Origin: Heligmosomoides polygyrus polygyrus
Taxonomy: Eukaryota; Nematoda; Chromadorea; Rhabditida; Heligmosomidae
NCBI GenBank assembly: GCA_947396885.1
Contig: OX377206.1
Location: 45,553,631-45,617,630 of the forward strand
Length of the DNA stretch: 64,000 nucleotides
Direction: 5' to 3'
The notes below the pieces were generated by a model, which was not told where the DNA came from, did no database searches, and saw nothing but the letters and a program-made list of their open reading frames with translations. Made by a program: the position numbers and the translations under genes. Within the stretch, counting starts at the first letter, position 1, and the number at the start of each line of letters is the position of its first letter. Shown here in pieces: positions 1 to 13,600 of this stretch.

Positions 1-316
1 TCTGAATCCCTATGCACCTTGGACGACGTCTAGGGAACGCATTCAAAATCCTGACTCACGAAGGACGACGTCTAGGGTAGCCTTCTGAATGCTGACGCAC
101 GTTGGGCGACGTCTGCGGCACGACTTCTGAACCCTGACGTACGTTGAACGACGTCTAGCCCCCTAATCATTACGTAAGTTGGACGACGTCTAGGGCACGC
201 CTTCTGAATCCCTATGCACCTTGGACGACGTCTAGGGCACGACGTCTAGGGCACGCCTTCTGAATGCTGACGCACGTTGAACGACGTCCAGTGTTCGCCT
301 TTTGAATCTCTACCCA

Positions 317-3300
317 CGTTGGGCGACGTCTGCGGCACTTCCTCTGAACCCTGACGTACGTTGAACGACGTTTAGCTCCCCTCCCCTAATCATTACGTAA
401 GATGGACGACGTCTAGGGCACGCCTTCTGAATGCTGACGCACGTTGAACGACGTCCAGTGTTCGCCTTTTGAATCTCTACCCACGTTGGGCGACGTCTGC
501 GGCACTTCTTCTGAACCTGAGGTAGTTGAACGACGTCTAGCCCCCCTCCTAGTCATTACATAATTTGGACGACGTCTGGGGCACGCCTTCTGAATGCTGA
601 CGCACGTTGAACGACGTCCAGTGTTCGCCTTTTGAATCTCTACCCACGTTGGGCGACGTCTGCGGCAATTCTTCTGAACCTGAGGTAGTTGAACGACGTC
701 TAGCCCCCCTAATCATTACGTAAGTTGGACGACGTCTAGGGCACGCCTTCTGAATCCCTATGCACCTTGGACGACGTCTAGGGCACGCATTCAAAATCCT
801 GACTCACGAAGGACGACGTCTAGGGTAGCCTTCTGAATGCTGACGCACGTTGGGCGACGTCTAGGGCACGCATTCAAAATCCTGACTCACGAAGGACGAC
901 GTCTAGGGTAGCCTTCTGAATGCTGACCCACGTTGGGCGACGTCTGCGGCACTACTTCTGAACCCTGACGTACGTTGAACGACGTCTAGCCCCCTAATCA
1001 TTACGTAAGTTGGACGACGTCTAGGGCACGCCTTCTGAATCCCTATGCACCTTGGACGACGTCTAGGGCACGACGTCTAGGGTAGCCTTCTGAATGCTGA
1101 CGCACGTTGAACGACGTCCAGTGTTCGCCTTTTGAATCTCTACCCACGTTGGGCGACGTCTGCGGCACTTCCTCTGAACCCTGACGTACGTTGAACGACG
1201 TCTAGCTCCCCCCCCCCTAATCATTACGTAAGTTGGACGACGTCTAGGGCACGCCTTCTGAATCCCTATGCACCTTGGACGACATCTAGGGAACGCATTC
1301 AAAATCCTGACTTACGAAGGACGACGTAAAGGGCACGCCTTCTGAATCCCTGTGCACCTTGGACGACGTCTAGGACACGCATTCAAAATCCTGACTTACG
1401 AAGGACGACGTCTAGCCCCCCTAATCATTACGTAAGTTGGACGACGTCTAGGGCACGCCTTCTGAATTCCTATGCACCTTGGACGACGTCTAGGGCACGA
1501 CGTCTAGGGTAGCCTTCTGAATGCTGACGCACGTTGAACGACATCCAGTGTTCGCCTTTTGAATCTCTACCCACGCTGGGCGACGTCTGCGGCACTTCTT
1601 CTGAACCCTGATGTACGTTGAACGACGTCTAGCCCCCCTCTAATCATTACGTAAGTTGGACGACGTCTAGGGCACGCCTTCTGAATGCTGACGCACGTTG
1701 AACGACGTCCAGTGTTCGCCTTTTGAATCTCTACCCACGTTGGGCGACGTCTGCGGCACTTCCTCTGAACCCTGACGTACGTTGAACGACGTCTAGCTCC
1801 CCCCTAATCATTACGTAAGTTGGACGACGTCTAGGGCACGCCTTCTGAATGCTGACGCACGTTGAACGACATCCAGTGTTCGCCTTTTGAATCTCTACCC
1901 ACGCTGGGCGACGTCTGCGGCACTTCCTCTGAACCCTGACGTACGTTGAACGACGTTTAGCTCCCCTCCCCTAATCATTACGTAAGATGGACGACGTCTA
2001 GGGCACGCCTTCTGAATGCTGACGCACGTTGAACGACGTCCAGTGTTCGCCTTTTGAATCTCTACCCACGTTGGGCGACGTCTGCGGCACTTCTTCTGAA
2101 CCTGAGGTAGTTGAACGACGTCTAGCCCCCCTCCTAGTCATTACATAATTTGGACGACGTCTGGGGCACGCCTTCTGAATGCTGACGCACGTTGAACGAC
2201 GTCCAGTGTTCGCCTTTTGAATCTCTACCCACGTTGGGCGACGTCTGCGGCAATTCTTCTGAACCTGAGGTAGTTGAACGACGTCTAGCCCCCCTAATCA
2301 TTACGTAAGTTGGACGACGTCTAGGGCACGCCTTCTGAATCCCTATGCACCTTGGACGACGTCTAGGGCACGCATTCAAAATCCTGACTCACGAAGGACG
2401 ACGTCTAGGGTAGCCTTCTGAATGCTGACGCACGTTGGGCGACGTCTAGGGCACGCATTCAAAATCCTGACTCACGAAGGACGACGTCTAGGGTAGCCTT
2501 CTGAATGCTGACCCACGTTGGGCGACGTCTGCGGCACTACTTCTGAACCCTGACGTACGTTGAACGACGTCTAGCCCCCTAATCATTACGTAAGTTGGAC
2601 GACGTCTAGGGCACGCCTTCTGAATCCCTATGCACCTTGGACGACGTCTAGGGCACGACGTCTAGGGTAGCCTTCTGAATGCTGACGCACGTTGAACGAC
2701 GTCCAGTGTTCGCCTTTTGAATCTCTACCCACGTTGGGCGACGTCTGCGGCACTTCCTCTGAACCCTGACGTACGTTGAACGACGTCTAGCTCCCCCCCC
2801 CCTAATCATTACGTAAGTTGGACGACGTCTAGGGCACGCCTTCTGAATCCCTATGCACCTTGGACGACATCTAGGGAACGCATTCAAAATCCTGACTTAC
2901 GAAGGACGACGTAAAGGGCACGCCTTCTGAATCCCTGTGCACCTTGGACGACGTCTAGGACACGCATTCAAAATCCTGACTTACGAAGGACGACGTCTAG
3001 CCCCCCTAATCATTACGTAAGTTGGACGACGTCTAGGGCACGCCTTCTGAATTCCTATGCACCTTGGACGACGTCTAGGGCACGACGTCTAGGGTAGCCT
3101 TCTGAATGCTGACGCACGTTGAACGACATCCAGTGTTCGCCTTTTGAATCTCTACCCACGCTGGGCGACGTCTGCGGCACTTCTTCTGAACCCTGATGTA
3201 CGTTGAACGACGTCTAGCCCCCCTCTAATCATTACGTAAGTTGGACGACGTCTAGGGCACGCCTTCTGAATGCTGACGCACGTTGAACGACGTCCAGTGT

Positions 3301-3456
3301 TCGCCTTTTGAATCTCTACCCACGTTGGGCGACGTCTGCGGCACTTCCTCTGAACCCTGACGTACGTTGAACGACGTCTAGCTCCCCCCTAATCATTACG
3401 TAAGTTGGACGACGTCTAGGGCACGCCTTCTGAATGCTGACGCACGTTGAACGACG
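317..3456. repeat. Tandem duplication, 1585-bp period
   Basis: Bases about 317-1871 and 1902-3456 appear identical by eye at an offset of 1585. They share rare private changes. One is GACGTAAAGGG, where the GACGTC box is lost, near 1324 and 2909. Others are GACATCTAGGGAAC near 1281 and the TTAGCTCCCCTCCCC E monomer near 371 and 1956. Identity breaks on the left at CACGTTGGG versus CACGCTGGG, and on the right at GACATCCAG versus GACGTCCAG. The unit is a mosaic of A-B-C-D-E and F-G-D-E cassettes. Confidence 0.85.
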
Positions 3457-4664
3457 TCCAGTGTTCGCCTTTTGAATCTCTACCCACGTTGGGCGACGTC
3501 TGCGGCACTTCTTCTGAACCTGAGGTAGTTGAACGACGTCTAGCCCCCCTCTAGTCATTACATAATTTGGACGACGTCTGGGGCACGCCTTCTGAATGCT
3601 GACGCACGTTGAACGACGTCCAGTGTTCGCCTTTTGAATCTCTACCCACGTTGGGCGACGTCTGCGGCAATTCTTCTGAACCTGAGGTAGTTGAACGACG
3701 TCTAGCCCCCTAATCATTACGTAAGTTGGACGACGTCTAGGGCACGCCTTCTGAATCCCTATGCACCTTGGACGACGTCTAGGGCACGCATTCAAAATCC
3801 TGACTCACGAAGGACGACGTCTAGGGTAGCCTTCTGAATGCTGACGCACGTTGGGCGACGTCTGCGGCACTACTTCTGAACCCTGACGTACGTTGAACGA
3901 CGTCTAGCCCCCCTAATCATTACGAAAGTTGGACGACGTCTAGGGCACGCCTTCTGAATCCCTATGCACCTTGGACGACGTCTAGGGCACGCATTCAAAA
4001 TCCTGACTCACGAAGGACGACGTCTAGGGTAGCCTTCTGAATGCTGACCCACGTTGGGCGACGTCTGCGGCACTACTTCTGAACCCTGACGTACGTTGAA
4101 CGACGTCTAGCCCCCTAATCATTACGTAAGTTGGACGACGTCTAGGGCACGCCTTCTGAATTCCTATGCACCTTGGACGACGTCTAGGGCACGACGTCTA
4201 GGGTAGCCTTCCGAATGCTGACGCACGTTGAACGACGTCCAGTGTTCGCCTTTTGAATCTCTACCCACGCTGGGCGACGTCTGCGGCACTTCTTCTGAAC
4301 CCTGATGTACACGACGTCTAGCCCCCCTCTAATCATTACGTAAGATGGACGACGTCTAGGGCACGCCTTCTGAATCCCTATGCACCTTGGACGACGTCTA
4401 GGGCACGCATTCAAAATCCTGACTCACGAAGGACGACGTCTAGGGTAGCCTTCTGAATGCTGACCCACGTTGAACGACGTCCAGTGTTCGCCTTTTGAAT
4501 CTCTACCCACGTTGGGCGACGTCTGCGGCACTTCTTCTGAACCCTGACGTACGTTGAACGACGTCTAGCCCCCGTAATCATTACGTAAGTTGGACGGCGT
4601 CTAGAGCACGCCTTCTGAATCCCTATGCACCATGGACGACGTTTAGGGCACGACGTCTAGGGTA

Positions 4665-7600
4665 GCCTTCTGAATGCTGACGCACGTTGAACGACGTCCA
4701 GTGTTCGCCTTTTGAATCTCTACCCACGTTGGGCGACGTCTGCGGCACTTCTTCTGAACCCTGACGTACGTTGAACGACGTCTAGCCCCCTCTAATCATT
4801 ACGTAAGTTGGACGACGTCTAGGGCACGCCTTCTGAATGCTGACGCACGTTGAACGACGTCCAGTGTTCGCCTTTTGAATCTCTACCCACGTTGGGCGAC
4901 GTCTGCGGCACTTCCTCTGAACCCTGACGTACGTTGAACGACGTCTAGCTCCCCCCCCCCCTAATCATTACGTAAGTTGGACGACGTCTACGGCACGCCT
5001 TCTGAATGCTGACACACGTTGAACGACGTCCAGTGTTCGCCTTTTGAATCTCTACCCACGTTGGGCGACGTCTGCGGCACTTCCTCTGAACCCTGACGTA
5101 CGTTGAACGACGTCTAGCTCCCCCCCCTAATCATTACGTAAGTTGGACGACGTCTAGGGCACGCCTTCTGAATCCCTATGCACCTTGGACGACGTCTAGG
5201 GAACGCATTCAAAATCCTGACTCACGAAGGACGACGTCTAGGGTAGCCTTCTGAATGCTGACGCACGTTGGGCGACGTCTGCGGCACTACTTCTGAACCC
5301 TGACGTACGTTGAACGACGTCTAGCCCCCCTAATCATTACGAAAGTTGGACGAAGTCTAGGGCACGCCTTCTGAATCCCTATGCACCTTGGACGACGTCT
5401 AGGGCACGCATTCAAAATCCTGACTTACGAAGGACGACGTCTAGGGCACGCCTTCTGAATCCCTGTGCACCTTGGACGAGGTCTAGGGCACGCATTCAAA
5501 ATCCTGACTTACGAAGGACGACGTCTAGGGTAGCCTTCTGAATGCTGACGCACGTTGGGCGACGTCTGCGGCACTACTTCTGAACCCTGACGTACGTTGA
5601 ACGACGTCTAGCCCCCGTAATCATTACGAAAGTTGGACGACGTCTAGGGCACGCCTTCTGAATCCCTATGCACCTTGGACGACGTCTAGGGAACGCATTC
5701 AAAATCCTGACTCACGAAGGACGACGTCTAGGGTAGCCTTCTGAATGCTGACGCACGTTGGGCGACGTCTGCGGCACGACTTCTGAACCCTGACGTACGT
5801 TGAACGACGTCTAGCCCCCTAATCATTACGTAAGTTGGACGACGTCTAGGGCACGCCTTCTGAATCCCTATGCACCTTGGACAACGTCTAGGGCACGACG
5901 TCTAGGGTAGCCTTCTGAATGCTGACGCACGTTGAACGACGTCCAGTGTTCGCCTTTTGAATCTCTACCCACGTTGGGCGACGTCTGCGGCACTTCCTCT
6001 GAACCCTGACGTACGTTGAACGACGTCTAGCCCCCCTAATCATTACGAAAGTTGGACGAAGTCTAGGGCACGCCTTCTGAATCCCTATGCACCTAGGACG
6101 ACGTCTAGGGCACGCATTCAAAATCCTGACTTACGAAGGACGACGTCTAGGGCACGCCTTCTGAATCCCTGTGCACCTTGGACGACGTCTAGGGCACGCA
6201 TTCAAAATCCTGACTTACGAAGGACGACGTCTAGGGTAGCCTTTCGAATGCTGACGCACGTTGGGCGACGTCTGCGGCACTACTTCTGAACCCTGACGTA
6301 CGTTGAACGACGTCTAGCCCCCCTAATCATTACGAAAGTTGGACGAAGTCTAGGGCACGCCTTCTGAATCCCTATGCACCTTGGACGACGTCTAGGGCAC
6401 GCATTCAAAATCCTGACTTACGAAGGACGACGTCTAGGGCACGCCTTCTGAATCCCTATGCACCTTGGACGACGTCTAGGGAACGCATTCAAAATCCTGA
6501 CTCACAAAGGACGACGTCTAGGGTAGCCTTCTGAATGCTGACGCACGTTGGGCGACGTCTGCGGCACGACTTCTGAACCCTGACGTACGTTGAACGACGT
6601 CTAGCCCCCTAATCATTACGTAAGTTGGACGACGTCTAGGGCACGCCTTCTGAATCCCTATGCACCTTGGACGACGTCTAGGGCACGACGTCTAGGGCAC
6701 GCCTTCTGAATGCTGACGCACGTTGAACGACGTCCAGTGTTCGCCTTTTGAATCTCTACCCACGTTGGGCGACGTCTGCGGCACTTCCTCTGAACCCTGA
6801 CGTACGTTGAACGACGTTTAGCTCCCCTCCCCTAATCATTACGTAAGATGGACGACGTCTAGGGCACGCCTTCTGAATGCCGACGCACGTTGAACGACGT
6901 CCAGTGTTCGCCTTTTGAATCTCTACCCACGTTGGGCGACGTCTGCGGCACTTCTTCTGAACCTGAGGTAGTTGAACGACGTCTAGCCCCCCTCCTAGTC
7001 ATTACATAATTTGGACGACGTCTGGGGCACGCCTTCTGAATGCTGACGCACGTTGAACGACGTCCAGTGTTCGCCTTTTGAATCTCTACCCACGTTGGGC
7101 GACGTCTGCGGCAATTCTTCTGAACCTGAGGTAGTTGAACGACGTCTAGCCCCCCTAATCATTACGTAAGTTGGACGACGTCTAGGGCACGCCTTCTGAA
7201 TCCCTATGCACCTTGGACGACGTCTAGGGCACGCATTCAAAATCCTGACTCACGAAGGACGACGTCTAGGGTAGCCTTCTGAATGCTGACGCACGTTGGG
7301 CGACGTCTAGGGCACGCATTCAAAATCCTGACTCACGAAGGACGACGTCTAGGGTAGCCTTCTGAATGCTGACCCACGTTGGGCGACGTCTGCGGCACTA
7401 CTTCTGAACCCTGACGTACGTTGAACGACGTCTAGCCCCCTAATCATTACGTAAGTTGGACGACGTCTAGGGCACGCCTTCTGAATTCCTATGCACCTTG
7501 GACGACGTCTAGGGCACGACGTCTAGGGTAGCCTTCCGAATGCTGACGCACGTTGAACGACGTCCAGTGTTCGCCTTTTGAATCTCTACCCACGCTGGGC

Positions 7601-9481
7601 GACGTCTGCGGCACTTCTTCTGAACCCTGATGTACACGACGTCTAGCCCCCCTCTAATCATTACGTAAGTTGGACGACGTCTAGGGCACGCCTTCTGAAT
7701 GCTGACGCACGTTGAACGACGTCCAGTGTTCGCCTTTTGAATCTCTACCCACGTTGGGCGACGTCTGCGGCACTTCTTCTGAACCCTGACGTACGTTGAA
7801 CGACGTCTAGCCCCCTCTAATCATTACGTAAGTTGGACGACGTCTAGGGCACGCCTTCTGAATGCTGACGCACGTTGAACGACGTCCAGTGTTCGCCTTT
7901 TGAATCTCTACCCACGTTGGGCGACGTCTGCGGCACTTCCTCTGAACCCTGACGTACGTTGAACGACGTCTAGCTCCCCCCCCTAATCATTACGTAAGTT
8001 GGACGACGTCTAGGGCACGCCTTCTGAATGCTGACACACGTTGAACGACGTCCAGTGTTCGCCTTTTGAATCTCTACCCACGTTGGGCGACGTCTGCGGC
8101 ACTTCCTCTGAACCCTGACGTACGTTGAACGACGTCTAGCTCCCCCCCCCCCTAATCATTACGTAAGTTGGACGACGTCTAGGGCACGCCTTCTGAATCC
8201 CTATGCACCTTGGACGACGTCTAGGGAACGCATTCAAAATCCTGACTCACGAAGGACGACGTCTAGGGTAGCCTTCTGAATGCTGACGCACGTTGGGCGA
8301 CGTCTGCGGCACTACTTCTGAACCCTGACGTACGTTGAACGACGTCTAGCCCCCCTAATCATTACGAAAGTTGGACGAAGTCTAGGGCACGCCTTCTGAA
8401 TCCCTATGCACCTTGGACGACGTCTAGGGCACGCATTCAAAATCCTGACTTACGAAGGACGACGTCTAGGGCACGCCTTCTGAATCCCTGTGCACCTTGG
8501 ACGAGGTCTAGGGCACGCATTCAAAATCCTGACTTACGAAGGACGACGTCTAGGGTAGCCTTCTGAATGCTGACGCACGTTGGGCGACGTCTGCGGCACT
8601 ACTTCTGAACCCTGACGTACGTTGAACGACGTCTAGCCCCCGTAATCATTACGAAAGTTGGACGACGTCTAGGGCACGCCTTCTGAATCCCTATGCACCT
8701 TGGACGACGTCTAGGGAACGCATTCAAAATCCTGACTCAGGAAGGACGACGTCTAGGGTAGCCTTCTGAATGCTGACGCACGTTGGGCGACGTCTGCGGC
8801 ACGACTTCTGAACCCTGACGTACGTTGAACGACGTCTAGCCCCCTAATCATTACGTAAGTTGGACGACGTCTAGGGCACGCCTTCTGAATCCCTATGCAC
8901 CTTGGACAACGTCTAGGGCACGACGTCTAGGGTAGCCTTCTGAATGCTGACGCACGTTGAACGACGTCCAGTGTTCGCCTTTTGAATCTCTACCCACGTT
9001 GGGCGACGTCTGCGGCACTTCCTCTGAACCCTGACGTACGTTGAACGACGTCTAGCCCCCCTAATCATTACGAAAGTTGGACGAAGTCTAGGGCACGCCT
9101 TCTGAATCCCTATGCACCTAGGACGACGTCTAGGGCACGCATTCAAAATCCTGACTTACGAAGGACGACGTCTAGGGCACGCCTTCTGAATCCCTGTGCA
9201 CCTTGGACGACGTCTAGGGCACGCATTCAAAATCCTGACTTACGAAGGACGACGTCTAGGGTAGCCTTTCGAATGCTGACGCACGTTGGGCGACGTCTGC
9301 GGCACTACTTCTGAACCCTGACGTACGTTGAACGACGTCTAGCCCCCCTAATCATTACGAAAGTTGGACGAAGTCTAGGGCACGCCTTCTGAATCCCTAT
9401 GCACCTTGGACGACGTCTAGGGCACGCATTCAAAATCCTGACTTACGAAGGACGACGTCTAGGGCACGCCTTCTGAATCCC
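4665..9481. repeat. Duplicated segment pair, offset 3025
   Basis: About 4665-6456 matches about 7690-9481 at an offset of 3025. Shared private changes include GGACGAGGTC (near 5478 and 8503), GACACACG in an F monomer (near 5010 and 8033), GGACAACGTC (near 5880 and 8905) and GCCTTTCGAATG (near 6239 and 9264). Differences are few, such as CTCACGAAGG at 5711 versus CTCAGGAAGG at 8736, plus C-run lengths in E monomers. The left part of the downstream copy is spliced onto material resembling 4150-4320, with about 300 bp missing relative to the upstream copy. Confidence 0.8.
6447..7488. repeat. Dispersed copy of window start, offset 6446
   Basis: This stretch repeats bases 1-~1042 in the same monomer order, including the E monomer with TCCCCTCCCC and AAGATGG, and the shortened D monomers reading CCTGAGGTAGTTGAAC. 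The match ends where this copy reads CTGAATTCC instead of CTGAATCCC. From there the sequence continues like the region near 4160, at an offset of about 3325. It therefore looks like a junction between two source segments. Confidence 0.75.
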
Positions 9482-10625
9482 TGTGCACCTTGGACGACGT
9501 CTAGGGCACGCATTCAAAATCCTGACTTACGAAGGACGACGTCTAGGGTAGCCTTCTGAATGCTGACGCACGTTGGGCGACGTCTGCGGCACTACTTCTG
9601 AACCCTGACGTACGTTGAACGACGTCTAGCCCCCGTAATCATTACGAAAGTTGGACGACGTCTAGGGCACGCCTTCTGAATCCCTATGCACCTTGGACGA
9701 CGTCTAGGGAACGCATTCAAAATCCTGACTCAGGAAGGACGACGTCTAGGGTAGCCTTCTGAATGCTGACGCACGTTGGGCGACGTCTGCGGCACGACTT
9801 CTGAACCCTGACGTACGTTGAACGACGTCTAGCCCCCTAATCATTACGTAAGTTGGACGACGTCTAGGGCACGCCTTCTGAATCCCTATGCACCTTGGAC
9901 AACGTCTAGGGCACGACGTCTAGGGTAGCCTTCTGAATGCTGACGCACGTTGAACGACGTCCAGTGTTCGCCTTTTGAATCTCTACCCACGTTGGGCGAC
10001 GTCTGCGGCACTTCCTCTGAACCCTGACGTACGTTGAACGACGTCTAGCCCCCCTAATCATTACGAAAGTTGGACGAAGTCTAGGGCACGCCTTCTGAAT
10101 CCCTATGCACCTAGGACGACGTCTAGGGCACGCATTCAAAATCCTGACTTACGAAGGACGACGTCTAGGGCACGCCTTCTGAATCCCTGTGCACCTTGGA
10201 CGACGTCTAGGGCACGCATTCAAAATCCTGACTTACGAAGGACGACGTCTAGGGTAGCCTTTCGAATGCTGACGCACGTTGGGCGACGTCTGCGGCACTA
10301 CTTCTGAACCCTGACGTACGTTGAACGACGTCTAGCCCCCCTAATCATTACGAAAGTTGGACGAAGTCTAGGGCACGCCTTCTGAATCCCTATGCACCTT
10401 GGACGACGTCTAGGGCACGCATTCAAAATCCTGACTTACGAAGGACGACGTCTAGGGCACGCCTTCTGAATCCCTGTGCACCTTGGACGACGTCTAGGGC
10501 ACGCATTCAAAATCCTGACTTACGAAGGACGACGTCTAGGGTAGCCTTCTGAATGCTGACGCACGTTGGGCGACGTCTGCGGCACTACTTCTGAACCCTG
10601 ACGTACGTTGAACGACGTCTAGCCC
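8282..10625. repeat. Duplicated segment, 993-bp offset
   Basis: About 8282-9632 aligns with 9275-10625 at an offset of 993. The private change CTCAGGAAGG occurs near 8740 and 9733, and the CACCTAGG variant of an A monomer occurs near 9116 and 10109. The copies differ at GAGGTC (8503) versus GACGTC (9496). The 993-bp unit is a run of A-B, A-B-C-D-E and F-G-D-E words. Confidence 0.75.
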
Positions 10626-13600
10626 CCCTAATCATTACGTAAGTTGGACGACGTCTAGGGCACGCCTTCTGAATCCCTATGCACCTTGGACGACGTCTAG
10701 GGAACGCATTCAAAATCCTGACTCACGAAGGACGACGTCTAGGGTAGCCTTCTGAATGCTGACGCACGTTGGGCGACGTCTGCGGCACGACTTCTGAACC
10801 CTGACGTACGTTGAACGACGTCTAGCCCCCTAATCATTACGTAAGTTGGACGACGTCTAGGGCACGCCTTCTGAATCCCTATGCACCTTGGACGACGTCT
10901 AGGGCACGACGTCTAGGGCACGCCTTCTGAATGCTGACGCACGTTGAACGACGTCCAGTGTTCGCCTTTTGAATCTCTACCCACGTTGGGCGACGTCTGC
11001 GGCACTTCCTCTGAACCCTGACGTACGTTGAACGACGTTTAGCTCCCCTCCCCTAATCATTACGTAAGATGGACGACGTCTAGGGCACGCCTTCTGAATG
11101 CTGACGCACGTTGGGCGACGTCTGCGGCACTACTTCTGAACCCTGACGTACGTTGAACGACGTCTAGCCCCCCTAATCATTACGAAAGTTGGACGAAGTC
11201 TAGGGCACGCCTTCTGAATCCCTATGCACCTTGGACGACGTCTAGGGCACGCATTCAAAATCCTGACTTACGAAGGACGACGTCTAGGGCACGCCTTCTG
11301 AATCCCTGTGCACCTTGGACGAGGTCTAGGGCACGCATTCAAAATCCTGACTTACGAAGGACGACGTCTAGGGTAGCCTTCTGAATGCTGACGCACGTTG
11401 GGCGACGTCTGCGGCACTACTTCTGAACCCTGACGTACGTTGAACGACGTCTAGCCCCCGTAATCATTACGAAAGTTGGACGACGTCTAGGGCACGCCTT
11501 CTGAATCCCTATGCACCTTGGACGACGTCTAGGGAACGCATTCAAAATCCTGACTCAGGAAGGACGACGTCTAGGGTAGCCTTCTGAATGCTGACGCACG
11601 TTGGGCGACGTCTGCGGCACGACTTCTGAACCCTGACGTACGTTGAACGACGTCTAGCCCCCTAATCATTACGTAAGTTGGACGACGTCTAGGGCACGCC
11701 TTCTGAATCCCTATGCACCTTGGACAACGTCTAGGGCACGACGTCTAGGGTAGCCTTCTGAATGCTGACGCACGTTGAACGACGTCCAGTGTTCGCCTTT
11801 TGAATCTCTACCCACGTTGGGCGACGTCTGCGGCACTTCCTCTGAACCCTGACGTACGTTGAACGACGTCTAGCCCCCCTAATCATTACGAAAGTTGGAC
11901 GAAGTCTAGGGCACGCCTTCTGAATCCCTATGCACCTAGGACGACGTCTAGGGCACGCATTCAAAATCCTGACTTACGAAGGACGACGTCTAGGGCACGC
12001 CTTCTGAATCCCTGTGCACCTTGGACGACGTCTAGGGCACGCATTCAAAATCCTGACTTACGAAGGACGACGTCTAGGGTAGCCTTTCGAATGCTGACGC
12101 ACGTTGGGCGACGTCTGCGGCACTACTTCTGAACCCTGACGTACGTTGAACGACGTCTAGCCCCCCTAATCATTACGAAAGTTGGACGAAGTCTAGGGCA
12201 CGCCTTCTGAATCCCTATGCACCTTGGACGACGTCTAGGGCACGCATTCAAAATCCTGACTTACGAAGGACGACGTCTAGGGCACGCCTTCTGAATCCCT
12301 GTGCACCTTGGACGACGTCTAGGGCACGCATTCAAAATCCTGACTTACGAAGGACGACGTCTAGGGTAGCCTTCTGAATGCTGACGCACGTTGGGCGACG
12401 TCTGCGGCACTACTTCTGAACCCTGACGTACGTTGAACGACGTCTAGCCCCCCTAATCATTACGTAAGTTGGACGACGTCTAGGGCACGCCTTCTGAATC
12501 CCTATGCACCTTGGACGACGTCTAGGGAACGCATTCAAAATCCTGACTCACGAAGGACGACGTCTAGGGTAGCCTTCTGAATGCTGACGCACGTTGGGCG
12601 ACGTCTGCGGCACGACTTCTGAACCCTGACGTACGTTGAACGACGTCTAGCCCCCTAATCATTACGTAAGTTGGACGACGTCTAGGGCACGCCTTCTGAA
12701 TCCCTATGCACCTTGGACGACGTCTAGGGCACGACGTCTAGGGCACGCCTTCTGAATGCTGACGCACGTTGAACGACGTCCAGTGTTCGCCTTTTGAATC
12801 TCTACCCACGTTGGGCGACGTCTGCGGCACTTCCTCTGAACCCTGACGTACGTTGAACGACGTTTAGCTCCCCTCCCCTAATCATTACGTAAGATGGACG
12901 ACGTCTAGGGCACGCCTTCTGAATGCTGACGCACGTTGGGCGACGTCTGCGGCACTACTTCTGAACCCTGACGTACGTTGAACGACGTCTAGCCCCCCTA
13001 ATCATTACGAAAGTTGGACGAAGTCTAGGGCACGCCTTCTGAATCCCTATGCACCTTGGACGACGTCTAGGGCACGCATTCAAAATCCTGACTTACGAAG
13101 GACGACGTCTAGGGCACGCCTTCTGAATCCCTGTGCACCTTGGACGAGGTCTAGGGCACGCATTCAAAATCCTGACTTACGAAGGACGACGTCTAGGGTA
13201 GCCTTCTGAATGCTGACGCACGTTGGGCGACGTCTGCGGCACTACTTCTGAACCCTGACGTACGTTGAACGACGTCTAGCCCCCGTAATCATTACGAAAG
13301 TTGGACGACGTCTAGGGCACGCCTTCTGAATCCCTATGCACCTTGGACGACGTCTAGGGAACGCATTCAAAATCCTGACTCAGGAAGGACGACGTCTAGG
13401 GTAGCCTTCTGAATGCTGACGCACGTTGGGCGACGTCTGCGGCACGACTTCTGAACCCTGACGTACGTTGAACGACGTCTAGCCCCCTAATCATTACGTA
13501 AGTTGGACGACGTCTAGGGCACGCCTTCTGAATCCCTATGCACCTTGGACAACGTCTAGGGCACGACGTCTAGGGTAGCCTTCTGAATGCTGACGCACGT

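Noticed and set aside
3316..3795. Minus-strand open frames (about 73-159 residues) recurring across the window as genes
   Set aside because: They are translations of the satellite itself. They start at ATG in the B-monomer complement and elsewhere, end wherever an E monomer shifts the frame, change with every rearrangement, and show no domain, signal peptide or codon constraint.
4642..4648. Telomere-type TTTAGGG
   Set aside because: It occurs singly in a GACGTTTAGGGCAC variant of the S monomer, a C-to-T change of GACGTCTAGGG. There are no tandem TTTAGGG runs.
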